Shown here one piece after another: positions 47,594 through 56,606 of a stretch of DNA of 64,000 nt. Each line of letters opens with the position of its first letter. Within the stretch, counting starts at the first letter, position 1. This DNA comes from Microbacterium sp. 67-17 (GTDB lineage: Bacteria > Actinomycetota > Actinomycetes > Actinomycetales > Microbacteriaceae). Made by a program: the position numbers and the translations under genes. The stretch lies in NCBI RefSeq assembly GCF_001898325.1, contig NZ_MKTR01000024.1, positions 182,587-246,586 on the forward strand, read 5' to 3'. Under the pieces are notes generated by a model. That model searched no databases. It was not told the DNA's origin and was given only the letters and a program-made list of their open reading frames with translations.

Positions 47594-48888
47594 GACAGTG
47601 GTTCCTGACGCTCGAGCTGATCGATAGCCCGATCCTCGGTGTCCTGTGCGCGATCGTCGTCGCGTTGGCCGTTGTGATCGCGTGGCCCGCCCCGAGACAT
47701 CCGTGGCGCTGGCTGATCGCCCTGGTCGCTGGCTGTGTCGGCGGCTTTCTCCTCGCCGTGGTCGCCGAGGCTCTCGGCGCCTTCGACGGACCGTTACCCG
47801 ATCACGCGGCGCTGTGGATCGGTGCAGGCTCCGGGTTCGCGGTCGCCGGCCTTGTCGTCGCGTTCACCCGTCCCTGGTGGCGGGGTCTGCTCGCCGTCGT
47901 CATGGCTGTGGCGGCGCTGATGGCCGCGGCGCTCGGGGTCAACTCGTCATACGGGCTGACGCACACGCCGGCGGCAGTCTTTGGCATCCAGGCACTGGAT
48001 GACCTCCCGCTTCCCGCACTCACGACCTCGACAGATGACCCCGCGACCCTCTACGCCACCTGGGCGGCGCCCGCGGACCTGCCGGCGACTGGTCGAGTCA
48101 GCGCCCTATCGGGCGAGGACCGCATCCCCGCCGAGGGGTATTCGCCGAGGGATGCTGCGCTCTACCTTCCGCCTGCTGCTCTTGTCGCCAACCCGCCGAG
48201 GCTTCCGCTCATCGTCTTCATGATGGGTCAGCCGGGCACCCCCGACCCGACGAGTATCGCTGCCGCGCTCGACAGGTTTGCTGCAGCTCACAACGGGCTT
48301 GCGCCCATCGCGGTCGTCGCGGACCAGCTGGGTGCCATCGATCGGGACCCCGCGTGTCATGATTCCGCGACATACGGCGCTGTCTCGACGTATTTCACGA
48401 CGGACATACCCGCGTGGGCTGTGGCGCATCTCAACGTCACGGCCGATCGCTCACGCTGGGTCATCGGAGGCTATTCGAACGGAGGGTCCTGCGCCTTCGC
48501 GTGGGGCGCGCAGGACCCGCAGATCTGGGGAAACGTGATGGACATCTCGGGCAATGAGTATCCGGGATCAGAGCACGTCCAGCAGACCATCGATGAGGTC
48601 TTCGCCGGGGATGCCGCTGCATTCCAGGCCGCGTCGCCCAGCGCGGCTCTGGTTGCTCGCGCAGGCCAGTACGCCGGGCACGTCGCCGTGTTCACGCACG
48701 GCGATCAGGACACCGTGTTCGGGCCGGGTCAGGTCTCGAATGCTGCCCTGGCCTCGGATGCCGGGTTCACGGTGTTCTCCGACACCATCGCCGGTGCAGG
48801 CCACGGTGGCGAGGCCCTCGACGGAGGCCTGGACTTCGCGCTTGACTCTCTCGCACCCCGTCTGGGCCTTGCTCCGCCCGCTGGCTGA
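47590..48888 (+). CDS. Membrane-anchored alpha/beta hydrolase (esterase-D-like)
   Basis: 432 aa. Four N-terminal helices (~13-31, 41-63, 72-93, 99-118), then an extracytoplasmic esterase domain with nucleophile Ser296 in GGYSNGGS, Asp374 (HGDQD) and His405 (GAGHGG) as a plausible triad. The domain resembles esterase-D/mycolyltransferase-type hydrolases. Translationally coupled to the aminoacyl-lipid synthase, it may hydrolyse the aminoacyl-lipid or transfer an acyl group outside the membrane (inference). Similar synthase/hydrolase pairs are known in Gram-positives. Confidence 0.75.
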   Translation: MRQWFLTLELIDSPILGVLCAIVVALAVVIAWPAPRHPWRWLIALVAGCVGGFLLAVVAEALGAFDGPLPDHAALWIGAGSGFAVAGLVVAFTRPWWRGLLAVVMAVAALMAAALGVNSSYGLTHTPAAVFGIQALDDLPLPALTTSTDDPATLYATWAAPADLPATGRVSALSGEDRIPAEGYSPRDAALYLPPAALVANPPRLPLIVFMMGQPGTPDPTSIAAALDRFAAAHNGLAPIAVVADQLGAIDRDPACHDSATYGAVSTYFTTDIPAWAVAHLNVTADRSRWVIGGYSNGGSCAFAWGAQDPQIWGNVMDISGNEYPGSEHVQQTIDEVFAGDAAAFQAASPSAALVARAGQYAGHVAVFTHGDQDTVFGPGQVSNAALASDAGFTVFSDTIAGAGHGGEALDGGLDFALDSLAPRLGLAPPAG

Positions 48889-48923
48889 GTGCTTGGCGCG
48901 AAGGTCACGCCAGTCCACGTCGT

Positions 48924-49811
48924 CTACGGCACGAAGACGCGAAGCGCCCGCGGCGCGACATCGATCTCGACAGGAAGAGGGCCGATCGGGTCACCGTCGG
49001 CGTAGGCGGTGACACCCAGCGCTCTGAGGCGGACCGTCCGGGCTCGGTGCATGCTCACCTCGGGGACATCTCCATGCGTTCCGCGGTAGACGCGGGGAAG
49101 GAGGCGCAGAAAGCGCGCGCGCCGCGTGGGGCGGACGAGGACGACATCCAACTCGCCATCTGCGGCGTCTGCCCGAGGCGCTATCTGCACGCCACCGCCA
49201 TAACTGGTTCCGTTGGCAACCGCCGCCATCAGAAGAGGGCCGTCGTGCCGCGTCACAGCGCCTTCGACATCCGTCAATTCGACCTCGTACGCGAAGCTGC
49301 GCAGCGCGACCAGCTCCCGCAGGATTGCGATGGTGTATCGCGACGAGCCGCGAGGCCACCGCATCCGGTTGGCGCGGTCATTGACCCGCGAGTCGAAGCC
49401 GCTGGCCAGAACCGACCCGAAGTAGACGTCAGGCTGGCCCTGGCGACGGATGCGTGCGAGGTCGATCTCGCGGGTCACACCCCGGGCGATCGCGTCGGCA
49501 GCATCGTCAGGGCGCATCTCGCGGATGCCGAGCATCTCGGCGAGGTCGTTGCCCGTTCCCGCCGGGATGATGCCCAGCGGCGTCGCGCCGTGCGCCAAAA
49601 CCTGCATCGCCAGAGACAGCGTTCCGTCGCCGCCGACAACAGCCACTGCATTCGTGCCCAGTCGCACCGCCTGTTTCAGTAACTCCGTCGACTCGGCAGC
49701 GCTGCCGCCGCTGATCACGGTTGCGCGGATGCCGTGCTCGCGCAGCCGCTCTGCGGCCCGGTTCGCAATCGTGCCACCCGTTCCGGCTCGAGCCGCCGGA
49801 TTGACCAGCAC
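48924..49811 (-). CDS. Diacylglycerol kinase catalytic-domain lipid kinase (DgkB/YegS-like)
   Basis: 295 aa. VNPAARAG start, the glycine-rich VVGGDGTLSLAMQVL, and GIIPAGTGNDLAEMLGI are the DAGK/YegS hallmarks; FASGFDSRVNDRAN and NGTSYGGGVQIAP follow. Phosphorylates diacylglycerol or a related lipid. GTG 49811 gives the complete first strand; it lies 8 bp after the kgd stop, so the two may be co-transcribed. The neighbouring aminoacyl-lipid synthase pair suggests a lipid-homeostasis context. Confidence 0.88.
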   Translation of the reverse strand: MLVNPAARAGTGGTIANRAAERLREHGIRATVISGGSAAESTELLKQAVRLGTNAVAVVGGDGTLSLAMQVLAHGATPLGIIPAGTGNDLAEMLGIREMRPDDAADAIARGVTREIDLARIRRQGQPDVYFGSVLASGFDSRVNDRANRMRWPRGSSRYTIAILRELVALRSFAYEVELTDVEGAVTRHDGPLLMAAVANGTSYGGGVQIAPRADAADGELDVVLVRPTRRARFLRLLPRVYRGTHGDVPEVSMHRARTVRLRALGVTAYADGDPIGPLPVEIDVAPRALRVFVP

Positions 49812-49819
49812 GGTGACGT

Positions 49820-52800
49820 TCAGAGGGTGAGCGCCTTCTGCATGATCTCCGCCTGCTCAGCGGCATGCACCTTCGGGGAGCCGGTTGCGGTGGATGCCGC
49901 GGCGGCACGGGACACACGACGGATCGTGCGACCGTGCAGGTGCTTGACCACCTCGAGGGCGATGAAAGGCCAGGCCCCTTGGTTCTCGGGCTCGTCCTGC
50001 ACCCACACCAACTCGGCGTTCGGGTACTCGTCGATGACGCGATTGAGGTCCTCGACCGGTGCCGGATAGAACTGCTCCAAGCGCACCAGGGCGATCTCGG
50101 GGTTCGGGTTCTTCTCGAGTTCCGCCTTCAGATCCCAGTGAATCTTGCCCGCGTGCAGCAGGACGCGCTTGACGGCGCTCTTGTCGATACCGCGATCGTC
50201 GTCGAGCACCGGCTCGAACCTGCCACCCACGAAGTCTTCAACGGGGCTTGTCGCACCGCGAAGACGCAACATCGCCTTCGGGGTGAACACGATGAGGGGC
50301 CGGCGCGGGCGGGCGTAGGCCTGACGGCGAAGCAGATGGAAGTAGGAGGCCGGTGTCGATGGCCGCGCCACGATCATGTTGTCTTGAGCGCACATCTGCA
50401 GGTAGCGCTCGATGCGAGCCGACGAGTGATCGGGGCCCTGTCCCTCGTAACCGTGCGGCAGCAGCAGCACGACGCTCGACTGCTGACCCCACTTCTGGTC
50501 AGCGGACGAGATGAACTCGTCGATCACGGACTGGGCGCCGTTCGCGAAGTCGCCGAACTGCGCTTCCCACAGCACGAGCGTGTCGGAGCGTTCGACGGAG
50601 TATCCGTACTCGAAGCCCATCGCGGCGTACTCGCTGAGAAGGGAGTCGTAGATCCAGAAGCGTCCCTGTGATTGGGAGAGGTTCACCAGCGGCAGCCACT
50701 CCTGACCGTTGGCGCGGTCGTGGAACACGGCGTGACGCTGCACGAAGGTCCCGCGTCGCGAGTCCTGCCCGACCATGCGGACGTTCGTGCCCTCCACCAG
50801 GAGCGAACCGAACGCGAGGAGCTCGCCGAACGCCCAGTCGATGCTGCCGTTGCGGCTCATGTCCTGGCGCTTGTCGAGCAGCTGCTGCAGCTTCTGATGA
50901 ACAGTGAAGCCATCGGGCTTGTTGACGAACGCGTCTCCGATGAGCTGTACGACATCGCGCGACACGCCGGTCGTCTCGGGCTCGCCGATGGTGTCGATCG
51001 AGCCGGTCATCGGGGCGCCCGCCACCGGAGAAGAACCGGTCTCGGCGGCGTGTGTCTCGGCGAAGGCCTGCTCCAGGCGATCCTGGAAGTCCTTCTTGGC
51101 CTGCTCGTACTGCTCTTCCGTGATATCACCGCGGCCGACGAGCGACTCGGTGTACAGGCGGCGCACCGACCGCTTCGCCTCGATGAGGTTCGTCATGAGC
51201 GGCTGGGTCATCGAGGGGTCGTCGCCCTCGTTGTGCCCACGCCGGCGGTAGACGACCAGGTCGATGACAACATCGCGGTGGAACCGCTCGCGGTAGGCGA
51301 AAGCGACCTGCGCGACCCGCACGACCGCCTCGGGGTCATCGCCGTTGACGTGAAGGATGGGCGCTTGGATAGTCTTTGCGACATCCGTCGCGTAGACAGA
51401 CGTGCGGCCATCCTGTGGCAGCGTCGTGAATCCGACCTGGTTGTTGACGACGACATGCACAGTGCCGCCGGTGCGGTAGGCGCGCAGCTGAGACATCTGG
51501 AGGGTCTCGACGACGACGCCCTGGCCGGCAAAGGCCGCATCCCCGTGGATCAGGATCGGCAACCACGAGAAGGTTCCGATAGGCAGTCGGTCTTGCTTTG
51601 CCCGGGTGATTCCCTCGAGGACGCCGTCGACGGTTTCGAGGTGAGACGGGTTGGCTGCGAGATAGACCGGAAGCTCTTCACCGCCGTCAGCGACGAACGT
51701 GCCCTCGGTCCCGAGGTGGTACTTCACGTCGCCGGAGCCGCGCTTGGAGCCGATCGCGACACGTCCCTCGAACTCGCGGAACACCTGCCCGTACGTTTTG
51801 CCGGCAACGTTGGTCAGAACGTTCAGTCGCCCACGGTGAGCCATCCCAATCGTGGCTCCGTCGAGCCCGGTTTCTGCGGCACCCTGCAGGATCTCATCCA
51901 GCAGGGGGATGAGGGACTCACCGCCTTCGAGGCTGAATCGCTTCTGACCGACGTACTTCGTCTGCAAGAAGGTTTCGAAGGCCTCAGCCTCATTGAGCTT
52001 GCTGAGGATGCGCAGCTGCTCGTCGTGGCCCGGCTTGGTGTACTTCACCTCGAGGTTCTGCTGGAACCAGGCCCGCTGCTCCGGGTCCTGGATGTGCATG
52101 TACTCGATGCCGATCGTGCGGCAGTACGAGTCGCGGAGCACGCCGAGGACCTCGCGCAGCTTCATCGTGCGCTTGCCGCCGAAGCCGCCCGTGACGAACT
52201 CCCGGTCGAGATCCCAGAACGTCAGCCCGTGCGACTCGATCTCAAGGTCGGGGTGGGTGCGCTGCTGGTACTCGAGGGGGTCGATGTCGGCCATCAGGTG
52301 ACCGCGGACGCGGTAGCTGTTGATCAGCTCCTGAACGCGAGCCGTCTTGTCGATCCGCTCGGCGATGTCGACGTTGATGTCGGCATTCCAGTGAATGGGT
52401 GCGTATGGAATCCGCAGTTCGGCGAAGATGTCGTCGTAGAAGTGGCGCTCACCGATGAGCAGCTCGTGGATCTTCTTGAGGAACTCTCCCGAGCCGGCGC
52501 CCTGGATGACGCGGTGGTCATACGTGCTCGTGAGGGTGATCGTCTTGCCGATCGCCAACTCGTTGAGGGTCTTCTCACTCGCGCCCTGGAACTCGGCGGG
52601 GTATTCGAGCGCGCCGGCGCCGACGATGCATCCCTGCCCCTTCATGAGACGGGGGACGGAGTGCACCGTGCCGATCCCGCCGGGGTTGGTCAGGGAGATC
52701 GTCGTGTTCTGGAAGTCCGCGGCGGTGAGCTTGTTCTTGCGGGCGCGCGAAACCAGGTCTTCGTAAGCCGACAGATACTCGGCAAAAGTGAGGGTGTCAG

Positions 52801-53536
52801 CGTGCTTGATGCTCGGTACCAGCAGTGCCCGAGTGCCGTCGGGCTTGGGGAGATCGATCGCGATACCGAGGTTGACGTGGGCTGGAGCGACAACCGACGG
52901 CTTCCCGTCGATCTCGGCGTAGAACACGTTCTGGCTCGGGAACTCGGTGAGGGCACGAATGATGGCCCACCCGATGAGGTGCGTGAAACTCACCTTTCCG
53001 CCCCGAGTGCGCGCCATGTGGTTGTTGATCACGATCCGGTTGTCGATCATGAGCTTGGCGGGGACGGTGCGCACGCTCGTCGCGGTGGGAACGGTGAGCG
53101 ATTCATCCATGTTCGCAGCGAGAGTCTTCGGCATCCCCTTGAGGACCGTCACCGTGTCCTCGGACGGCGGGGCGTCTGACTCCGAGCGTGCGGTATCGGG
53201 GGCCTGTGCCGGGATCGGTTGGGCCGCGGCGGGACGCGCTGTCGTGCGCGCAACGGGCTGCGAGCCGATCACCGGCGTGGGCGCGGTGACTGGATGCGCG
53301 TCGTTTGACGCGGGCTTCGCGGCCACACTCTCTCCCGAGGGCTTCGCGCCGCTCTCGCCGGCGGGTTTCACGCCGTTCTCGGTGGCGGAGTGGTAGGCCT
53401 CGAGAACCGGCCACCAGGCCTTGTCTACGGAGTTGCGGTCTTGTCGAAACTGCTCGTATAGCTCTTCAACGAGCCATTCGTTTGCGCCGAACTCGCTTTC
53501 GTTCGACACGCCGACGCCGGTCACCTGACTCGACAC
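49820..53536 (-). CDS. kgd: Multifunctional 2-oxoglutarate decarboxylase/dehydrogenase E1-E2 fusion
   Basis: 1238 aa from GTG 53536. Short helical E1-type N-terminus (NEWLVEELYEQF), Ala/Pro linker (~60-130), E2o-like acyltransferase domain without a lipoyl domain (HMARTRGGKVSFTHLIGW; catalytic STYDHRVIQGAGSG), then full E1 (GMAHRGRLNVL, VVNNQVGFTT, LPHGYEGQGPDHSSARIERYL). Actinobacterial Kgd/OdhA supports the TCA cycle and glutamate metabolism and is regulated by GarA-type FHA proteins. GTG 53518 with AGGTGA upstream is an equally plausible start; the ATG at 53641 adds non-conserved sequence. Confidence 0.95.
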   Translation of the reverse strand: MSSQVTGVGVSNESEFGANEWLVEELYEQFRQDRNSVDKAWWPVLEAYHSATENGVKPAGESGAKPSGESVAAKPASNDAHPVTAPTPVIGSQPVARTTARPAAAQPIPAQAPDTARSESDAPPSEDTVTVLKGMPKTLAANMDESLTVPTATSVRTVPAKLMIDNRIVINNHMARTRGGKVSFTHLIGWAIIRALTEFPSQNVFYAEIDGKPSVVAPAHVNLGIAIDLPKPDGTRALLVPSIKHADTLTFAEYLSAYEDLVSRARKNKLTAADFQNTTISLTNPGGIGTVHSVPRLMKGQGCIVGAGALEYPAEFQGASEKTLNELAIGKTITLTSTYDHRVIQGAGSGEFLKKIHELLIGERHFYDDIFAELRIPYAPIHWNADINVDIAERIDKTARVQELINSYRVRGHLMADIDPLEYQQRTHPDLEIESHGLTFWDLDREFVTGGFGGKRTMKLREVLGVLRDSYCRTIGIEYMHIQDPEQRAWFQQNLEVKYTKPGHDEQLRILSKLNEAEAFETFLQTKYVGQKRFSLEGGESLIPLLDEILQGAAETGLDGATIGMAHRGRLNVLTNVAGKTYGQVFREFEGRVAIGSKRGSGDVKYHLGTEGTFVADGGEELPVYLAANPSHLETVDGVLEGITRAKQDRLPIGTFSWLPILIHGDAAFAGQGVVVETLQMSQLRAYRTGGTVHVVVNNQVGFTTLPQDGRTSVYATDVAKTIQAPILHVNGDDPEAVVRVAQVAFAYRERFHRDVVIDLVVYRRRGHNEGDDPSMTQPLMTNLIEAKRSVRRLYTESLVGRGDITEEQYEQAKKDFQDRLEQAFAETHAAETGSSPVAGAPMTGSIDTIGEPETTGVSRDVVQLIGDAFVNKPDGFTVHQKLQQLLDKRQDMSRNGSIDWAFGELLAFGSLLVEGTNVRMVGQDSRRGTFVQRHAVFHDRANGQEWLPLVNLSQSQGRFWIYDSLLSEYAAMGFEYGYSVERSDTLVLWEAQFGDFANGAQSVIDEFISSADQKWGQQSSVVLLLPHGYEGQGPDHSSARIERYLQMCAQDNMIVARPSTPASYFHLLRRQAYARPRRPLIVFTPKAMLRLRGATSPVEDFVGGRFEPVLDDDRGIDKSAVKRVLLHAGKIHWDLKAELEKNPNPEIALVRLEQFYPAPVEDLNRVIDEYPNAELVWVQDEPENQGAWPFIALEVVKHLHGRTIRRVSRAAAASTATGSPKVHAAEQAEIMQKALTL

Positions 53537-53696
53537 GTTAGATCGCCCGCTTTCGTCACGATTGTCGTCGCGGACTATCGTCGTCGCGCCCGCGTCGTTC
53601 AACACACCAGCGTAGTCCGTCTGAACGGCCCGGCAGGCCATCCGAACCTGAGCTGCGCCGCGAATTGGTCACGATTCCGCTGAGTGCATTGACGGG

Positions 53697-53702
53697 TACG
53701 CT
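53697..53702 (+). promoter_or_regulatory. -10 box of guaB1
   Basis: TACGCT, 8 nt before the ATG at 53711, with no ribosome site. It overlaps an in-frame TTG at 53702, which it argues against as a start. Confidence 0.45.
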
Positions 53703-53710
53703 TGGCGCAC

Positions 53711-55165
53711 ATGGAGTTCTACGGTGATGCGCCGGCCTTCGACCTGACCTACTCGGACGTCTTCCTCGTTCCCCGCCGATCAGGCGTGGGGAGCAGACTC
53801 GAGGTCGACCTCTCGCCCCGCGATGGGACTGCAGCCACCATCCCGCTGGTTTCAGCGAACATGAACTCGGTCACAGGTGCGCGCCTTGCCGCCACGCTCG
53901 CGCGCCGGGGCGGGCTCGGGGTTCTTCCGCAGGACCTCCCTCTGCAGGAACTGGATGCCGCGATCCGCTGGGTCAAGGACCAGCCCGCAGCCTGGGACAC
54001 GCCACTGGTTCTTCCCCCCGACGCGACAGTTGCCGACGCAACGACCCTGCTGCCTCCGACGGAGGGCTACGGCGTGATCGTCGCGCAGCCCACCGACCGT
54101 CTCATGATCGAGGACGTTCAGGGCATCGTGACCGCTGTCCGACTGGGATCTGCCCTCCCCGACGCTCGACTGGGTGATCTCACACGCGGACGACCCGCGT
54201 CAGTGGATGCCGATGACATCGAGTCCGCCCGGCATGCGTTCGATGTCATTGTCGCTGCCGATGTCGAGATCGTCTGCGTCGTCCACCACGGACAGGTCGT
54301 CGGGACCCTGTCTCGCCGAAGCGCCCTGCGCGCGACGCTGTACCAACCGGCGGTCGACCGAGACGGTCGCCTCATCGTCGCGGCAGCCGTAGGTATCAAC
54401 GGAGATGTGGCCGGTAAGGCGCGAGCGCTCGTGGCCGCCGGTGTTGATGTCTTGGTGCTCGACACCGCGCACGGTCATCAAGAGGGGATGCTGAGCGCGC
54501 TGCGCACCGTGTCGGCCCTCGATCTCGGTGTGCCGCTCGTGGCCGGGAACGTCGTAACGAGCGCGGGCGTTGGCGACCTCGTTGCAGCCGGCGCGAACAT
54601 CATCAAGGTCGGCGTCGGGCCGGGCGCGATGTGCACGACCCGCATGATGACCGCGGTGGGGCGACCGCAGTTCTCGGCTGTCCACGAGACGGCGCTTGCG
54701 GCCCGCGCTGCCGGTGCTCATGTGTGGGCTGACGGCGGTGTGCGTTACCCGCGCGACGTTGCTCTGGCGCTGGCAGCGGGCGCGGCATCCGTCATGATCG
54801 GTTCGTGGTTTGCCGGCACGATCGAGGCTCCCGGATCGCTGCAGCGCGATGCTGCCGGCAACCTTTACAAGGAGTCGTGGGGGATGGCTTCGACCAAGGC
54901 CGTGCAAGCGCGATTCGGTCGCCTGGACGCCTACGAACGAGCGCGCAAGGAGTTGTTCGCCGAAGGCATCTCGTCGTCGAAGATCTACCTCGACCCGCAG
55001 CGACCCGGCCTCGAAGATCTCATCGACATGATCACCTCGGGGGTGCGCTCCTCGTTCACCTACGCCGGTGCCGCCTCGGTTCCCGAGTTCCACGAGCGCG
55101 CGCTCGTCGGTCTGCAGTCGGCTGCCGGCTACGAGGAAGGCAAGGCCCTCCCGGTCAGCTGGTGA
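53711..55165 (+). CDS. guaB1: GuaB1-family IMP dehydrogenase/GMP reductase-type enzyme
   Basis: 484 aa. TIM barrel with NSVTGARLAATLARRGGLGVLPQ, tandem CBS-like insert (~95-230), LDTAHGHQEGML, the Cys loop VGVGPGAMCTTRM and the flap region EGISSSKIYLDPQRPG. The Cys-loop Ala-Met instead of the IMPDH Ser-Ile is typical of the actinobacterial GuaB1 group. These act as purine-salvage (GMP reductase-like) enzymes rather than the main IMPDH. In M. tuberculosis the same gene sits beside two CNNM-type transporters (Rv1841c-Rv1843c), exactly as here. Confidence 0.9.
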   Translation: MEFYGDAPAFDLTYSDVFLVPRRSGVGSRLEVDLSPRDGTAATIPLVSANMNSVTGARLAATLARRGGLGVLPQDLPLQELDAAIRWVKDQPAAWDTPLVLPPDATVADATTLLPPTEGYGVIVAQPTDRLMIEDVQGIVTAVRLGSALPDARLGDLTRGRPASVDADDIESARHAFDVIVAADVEIVCVVHHGQVVGTLSRRSALRATLYQPAVDRDGRLIVAAAVGINGDVAGKARALVAAGVDVLVLDTAHGHQEGMLSALRTVSALDLGVPLVAGNVVTSAGVGDLVAAGANIIKVGVGPGAMCTTRMMTAVGRPQFSAVHETALAARAAGAHVWADGGVRYPRDVALALAAGAASVMIGSWFAGTIEAPGSLQRDAAGNLYKESWGMASTKAVQARFGRLDAYERARKELFAEGISSSKIYLDPQRPGLEDLIDMITSGVRSSFTYAGAASVPEFHERALVGLQSAAGYEEGKALPVSW

Positions 55166-55212
55166 TGTTCGCCGCCCGGGGGCTCTATCTCGCCCGGTAG
55201 ACTCGCCTCACG

Positions 55213-55281
55213 ATGGACGACCCTCCGAGTTGCCGACGATCGCCCCACCGACCCGCACCCCAGACCGGGGGTGATGCGTGA
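55213..55281 (+). CDS. Possible 22-codon leader ORF coupled to the CNNM gene
   Basis: A TAGACT box (55198-55203) is 9 nt before ATG 55213. The frame MDDPPSCRRSPHRP... ends at TGA 55279-55281, which overlaps the next gene's ATG (TGATG). The arrangement suggests translation of a short leader feeding the transporter by coupling. It has no recognisable domain and may instead be an untranslated leader. Confidence 0.35.
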   Translation: MDDPPSCRRSPHRPAPQTGGDA

Positions 55282-56606
55282 TGGAGTTCATCATGCTGGG
55301 GGTGGGGCTCCTGCTCACGATCGGAACGGGGCTGTTCGTCGCCAGCGAGTTCGCGCTGGTGAACCTCGATCGTGCAGACCTCGAAGCGCGGCAGGCTGCG
55401 GGAGAGACGCGCCTGTCGCTGACGATCAGCGCGCTCAAGATCACCTCGACGCACCTCTCCAGTGCACAACTGGGCATCACGCTGACGACGCTTCTCACCG
55501 GTTACACGATGGAGCCGGCGATCTCGAGCCTGTTGCGCCCGGTGTTCACCGGGTGGGGCTGGCCGGATGCCGTTGTCAGTCCGCTCGCTGCGATCATCGG
55601 TGTCGGCATCGCCACCATCTTTTCGATGGTGATCGGCGAACTCGTACCGAAGAATTTCGCGCTCGCCGTCCCTCGGCAGACGGCGAAACTCGTCGTGCCG
55701 TTCCAGACTGCCTTCACGACCGTCTTTCGCCCCGCCATCGTCGTGCTCAACGGAAGTGCCAACGCGTTCCTTCGCGCGGTGGGAATCGAGCCCAAGGAAG
55801 AGCTCTCGGGTGCGCGCTCGGCAGAGGAGCTCTCAAGCCTCGTACGCCGTTCGGCGAGCGCCGGTGTCCTGGAACAGGACACGGCGTCATTGCTCGACCG
55901 CTCCCTCACCTTTGCGCGCCTGACCGCCGCCGATGTCATGACGCCGCGCCCGAGCGTTCACGCGCTCGCATCCGATGACTCCGTCGAAGACGTCATCCAA
56001 CTCGCGCGATCCACGGGTCACAGCCGCTTTCCGGTGTACGAGGAGTCGATGGATGACATCGTCGGGATCGCTCACCTCAAGGCTGCAGTCAGTGTTCCCC
56101 GTGGCAGACGCGGAACGGTTCCGGTGGGTGCGATCGCGACCGAGCCGCTGCGCGTGCCCGAAGCCGTGCACCTGGACGCGCTGCTGGCCGAGCTCCGCTC
56201 CCGCGGATACCAGATGGCGATCGTCGTCGATGAGTACGGCGGCACCGCCGGGGTCGTCACCCTCGAGGATCTCGTCGAAGAGATCGTCGGTGAAGTCCTC
56301 GACGAGCATGACCGGCGCCGCACCGACATCGTCCGCATCGATCGGGACGTGGTATTCCCGGGGGAGCTCCGGCCCGACGAGGTGCTCGACCGGATCGGCA
56401 TCCGCATCCCGGTCGGTGACGTCTACGACACGGTCGGGGGCTACCTCATGAGCGAACTCGAGCGGATCCCCGCCGTGGGAGACAGCGTCGAGCTCGAGGA
56501 GGGGACCCTGGCGGTCGAGCGGATGGCCGGGAGGCGGGTCGATCGGGTGAGGTTCGTCCCCGCTGCCCTTCCCGGTGAGGATGCTGACGAGGAGGTGTCC
56601 TCGTGA
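55281..56606 (+). CDS. CNNM/CorC-family divalent-cation transporter with CBS domains (first copy)
   Basis: 441 aa. DUF21 membrane domain (four helices, ~3-140: [50 protein letters not shown]), a CBS pair (~200-330: [54 protein letters not shown]) and the CorC/HlyC C-domain (~345-435). CNNM proteins move magnesium or other divalent cations. GTG 55278 or ATG 55281 are both possible starts; the uORF stop overlaps the ATG. Operonic with the second CNNM copy (4-bp overlap). Confidence 0.88.
   Translation: MEFIMLGVGLLLTIGTGLFVASEFALVNLDRADLEARQAAGETRLSLTISALKITSTHLSSAQLGITLTTLLTGYTMEPAISSLLRPVFTGWGWPDAVVSPLAAIIGVGIATIFSMVIGELVPKNFALAVPRQTAKLVVPFQTAFTTVFRPAIVVLNGSANAFLRAVGIEPKEELSGARSAEELSSLVRRSASAGVLEQDTASLLDRSLTFARLTAADVMTPRPSVHALASDDSVEDVIQLARSTGHSRFPVYEESMDDIVGIAHLKAAVSVPRGRRGTVPVGAIATEPLRVPEAVHLDALLAELRSRGYQMAIVVDEYGGTAGVVTLEDLVEEIVGEVLDEHDRRRTDIVRIDRDVVFPGELRPDEVLDRIGIRIPVGDVYDTVGGYLMSELERIPAVGDSVELEEGTLAVERMAGRRVDRVRFVPAALPGEDADEEVSS

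Noticed and set aside
50672..53179. 835-codon open frame antisense to kgd
   Set aside because: Shadow of the conserved kgd frame; rich in Asp/Val/Arg runs expected from complementing GC-rich codons.
53702..53710. TTG start for guaB1, three codons earlier
   Set aside because: It overlaps the predicted -10 box TACGCT (53697-53702); the ATG at 53711 fits better.
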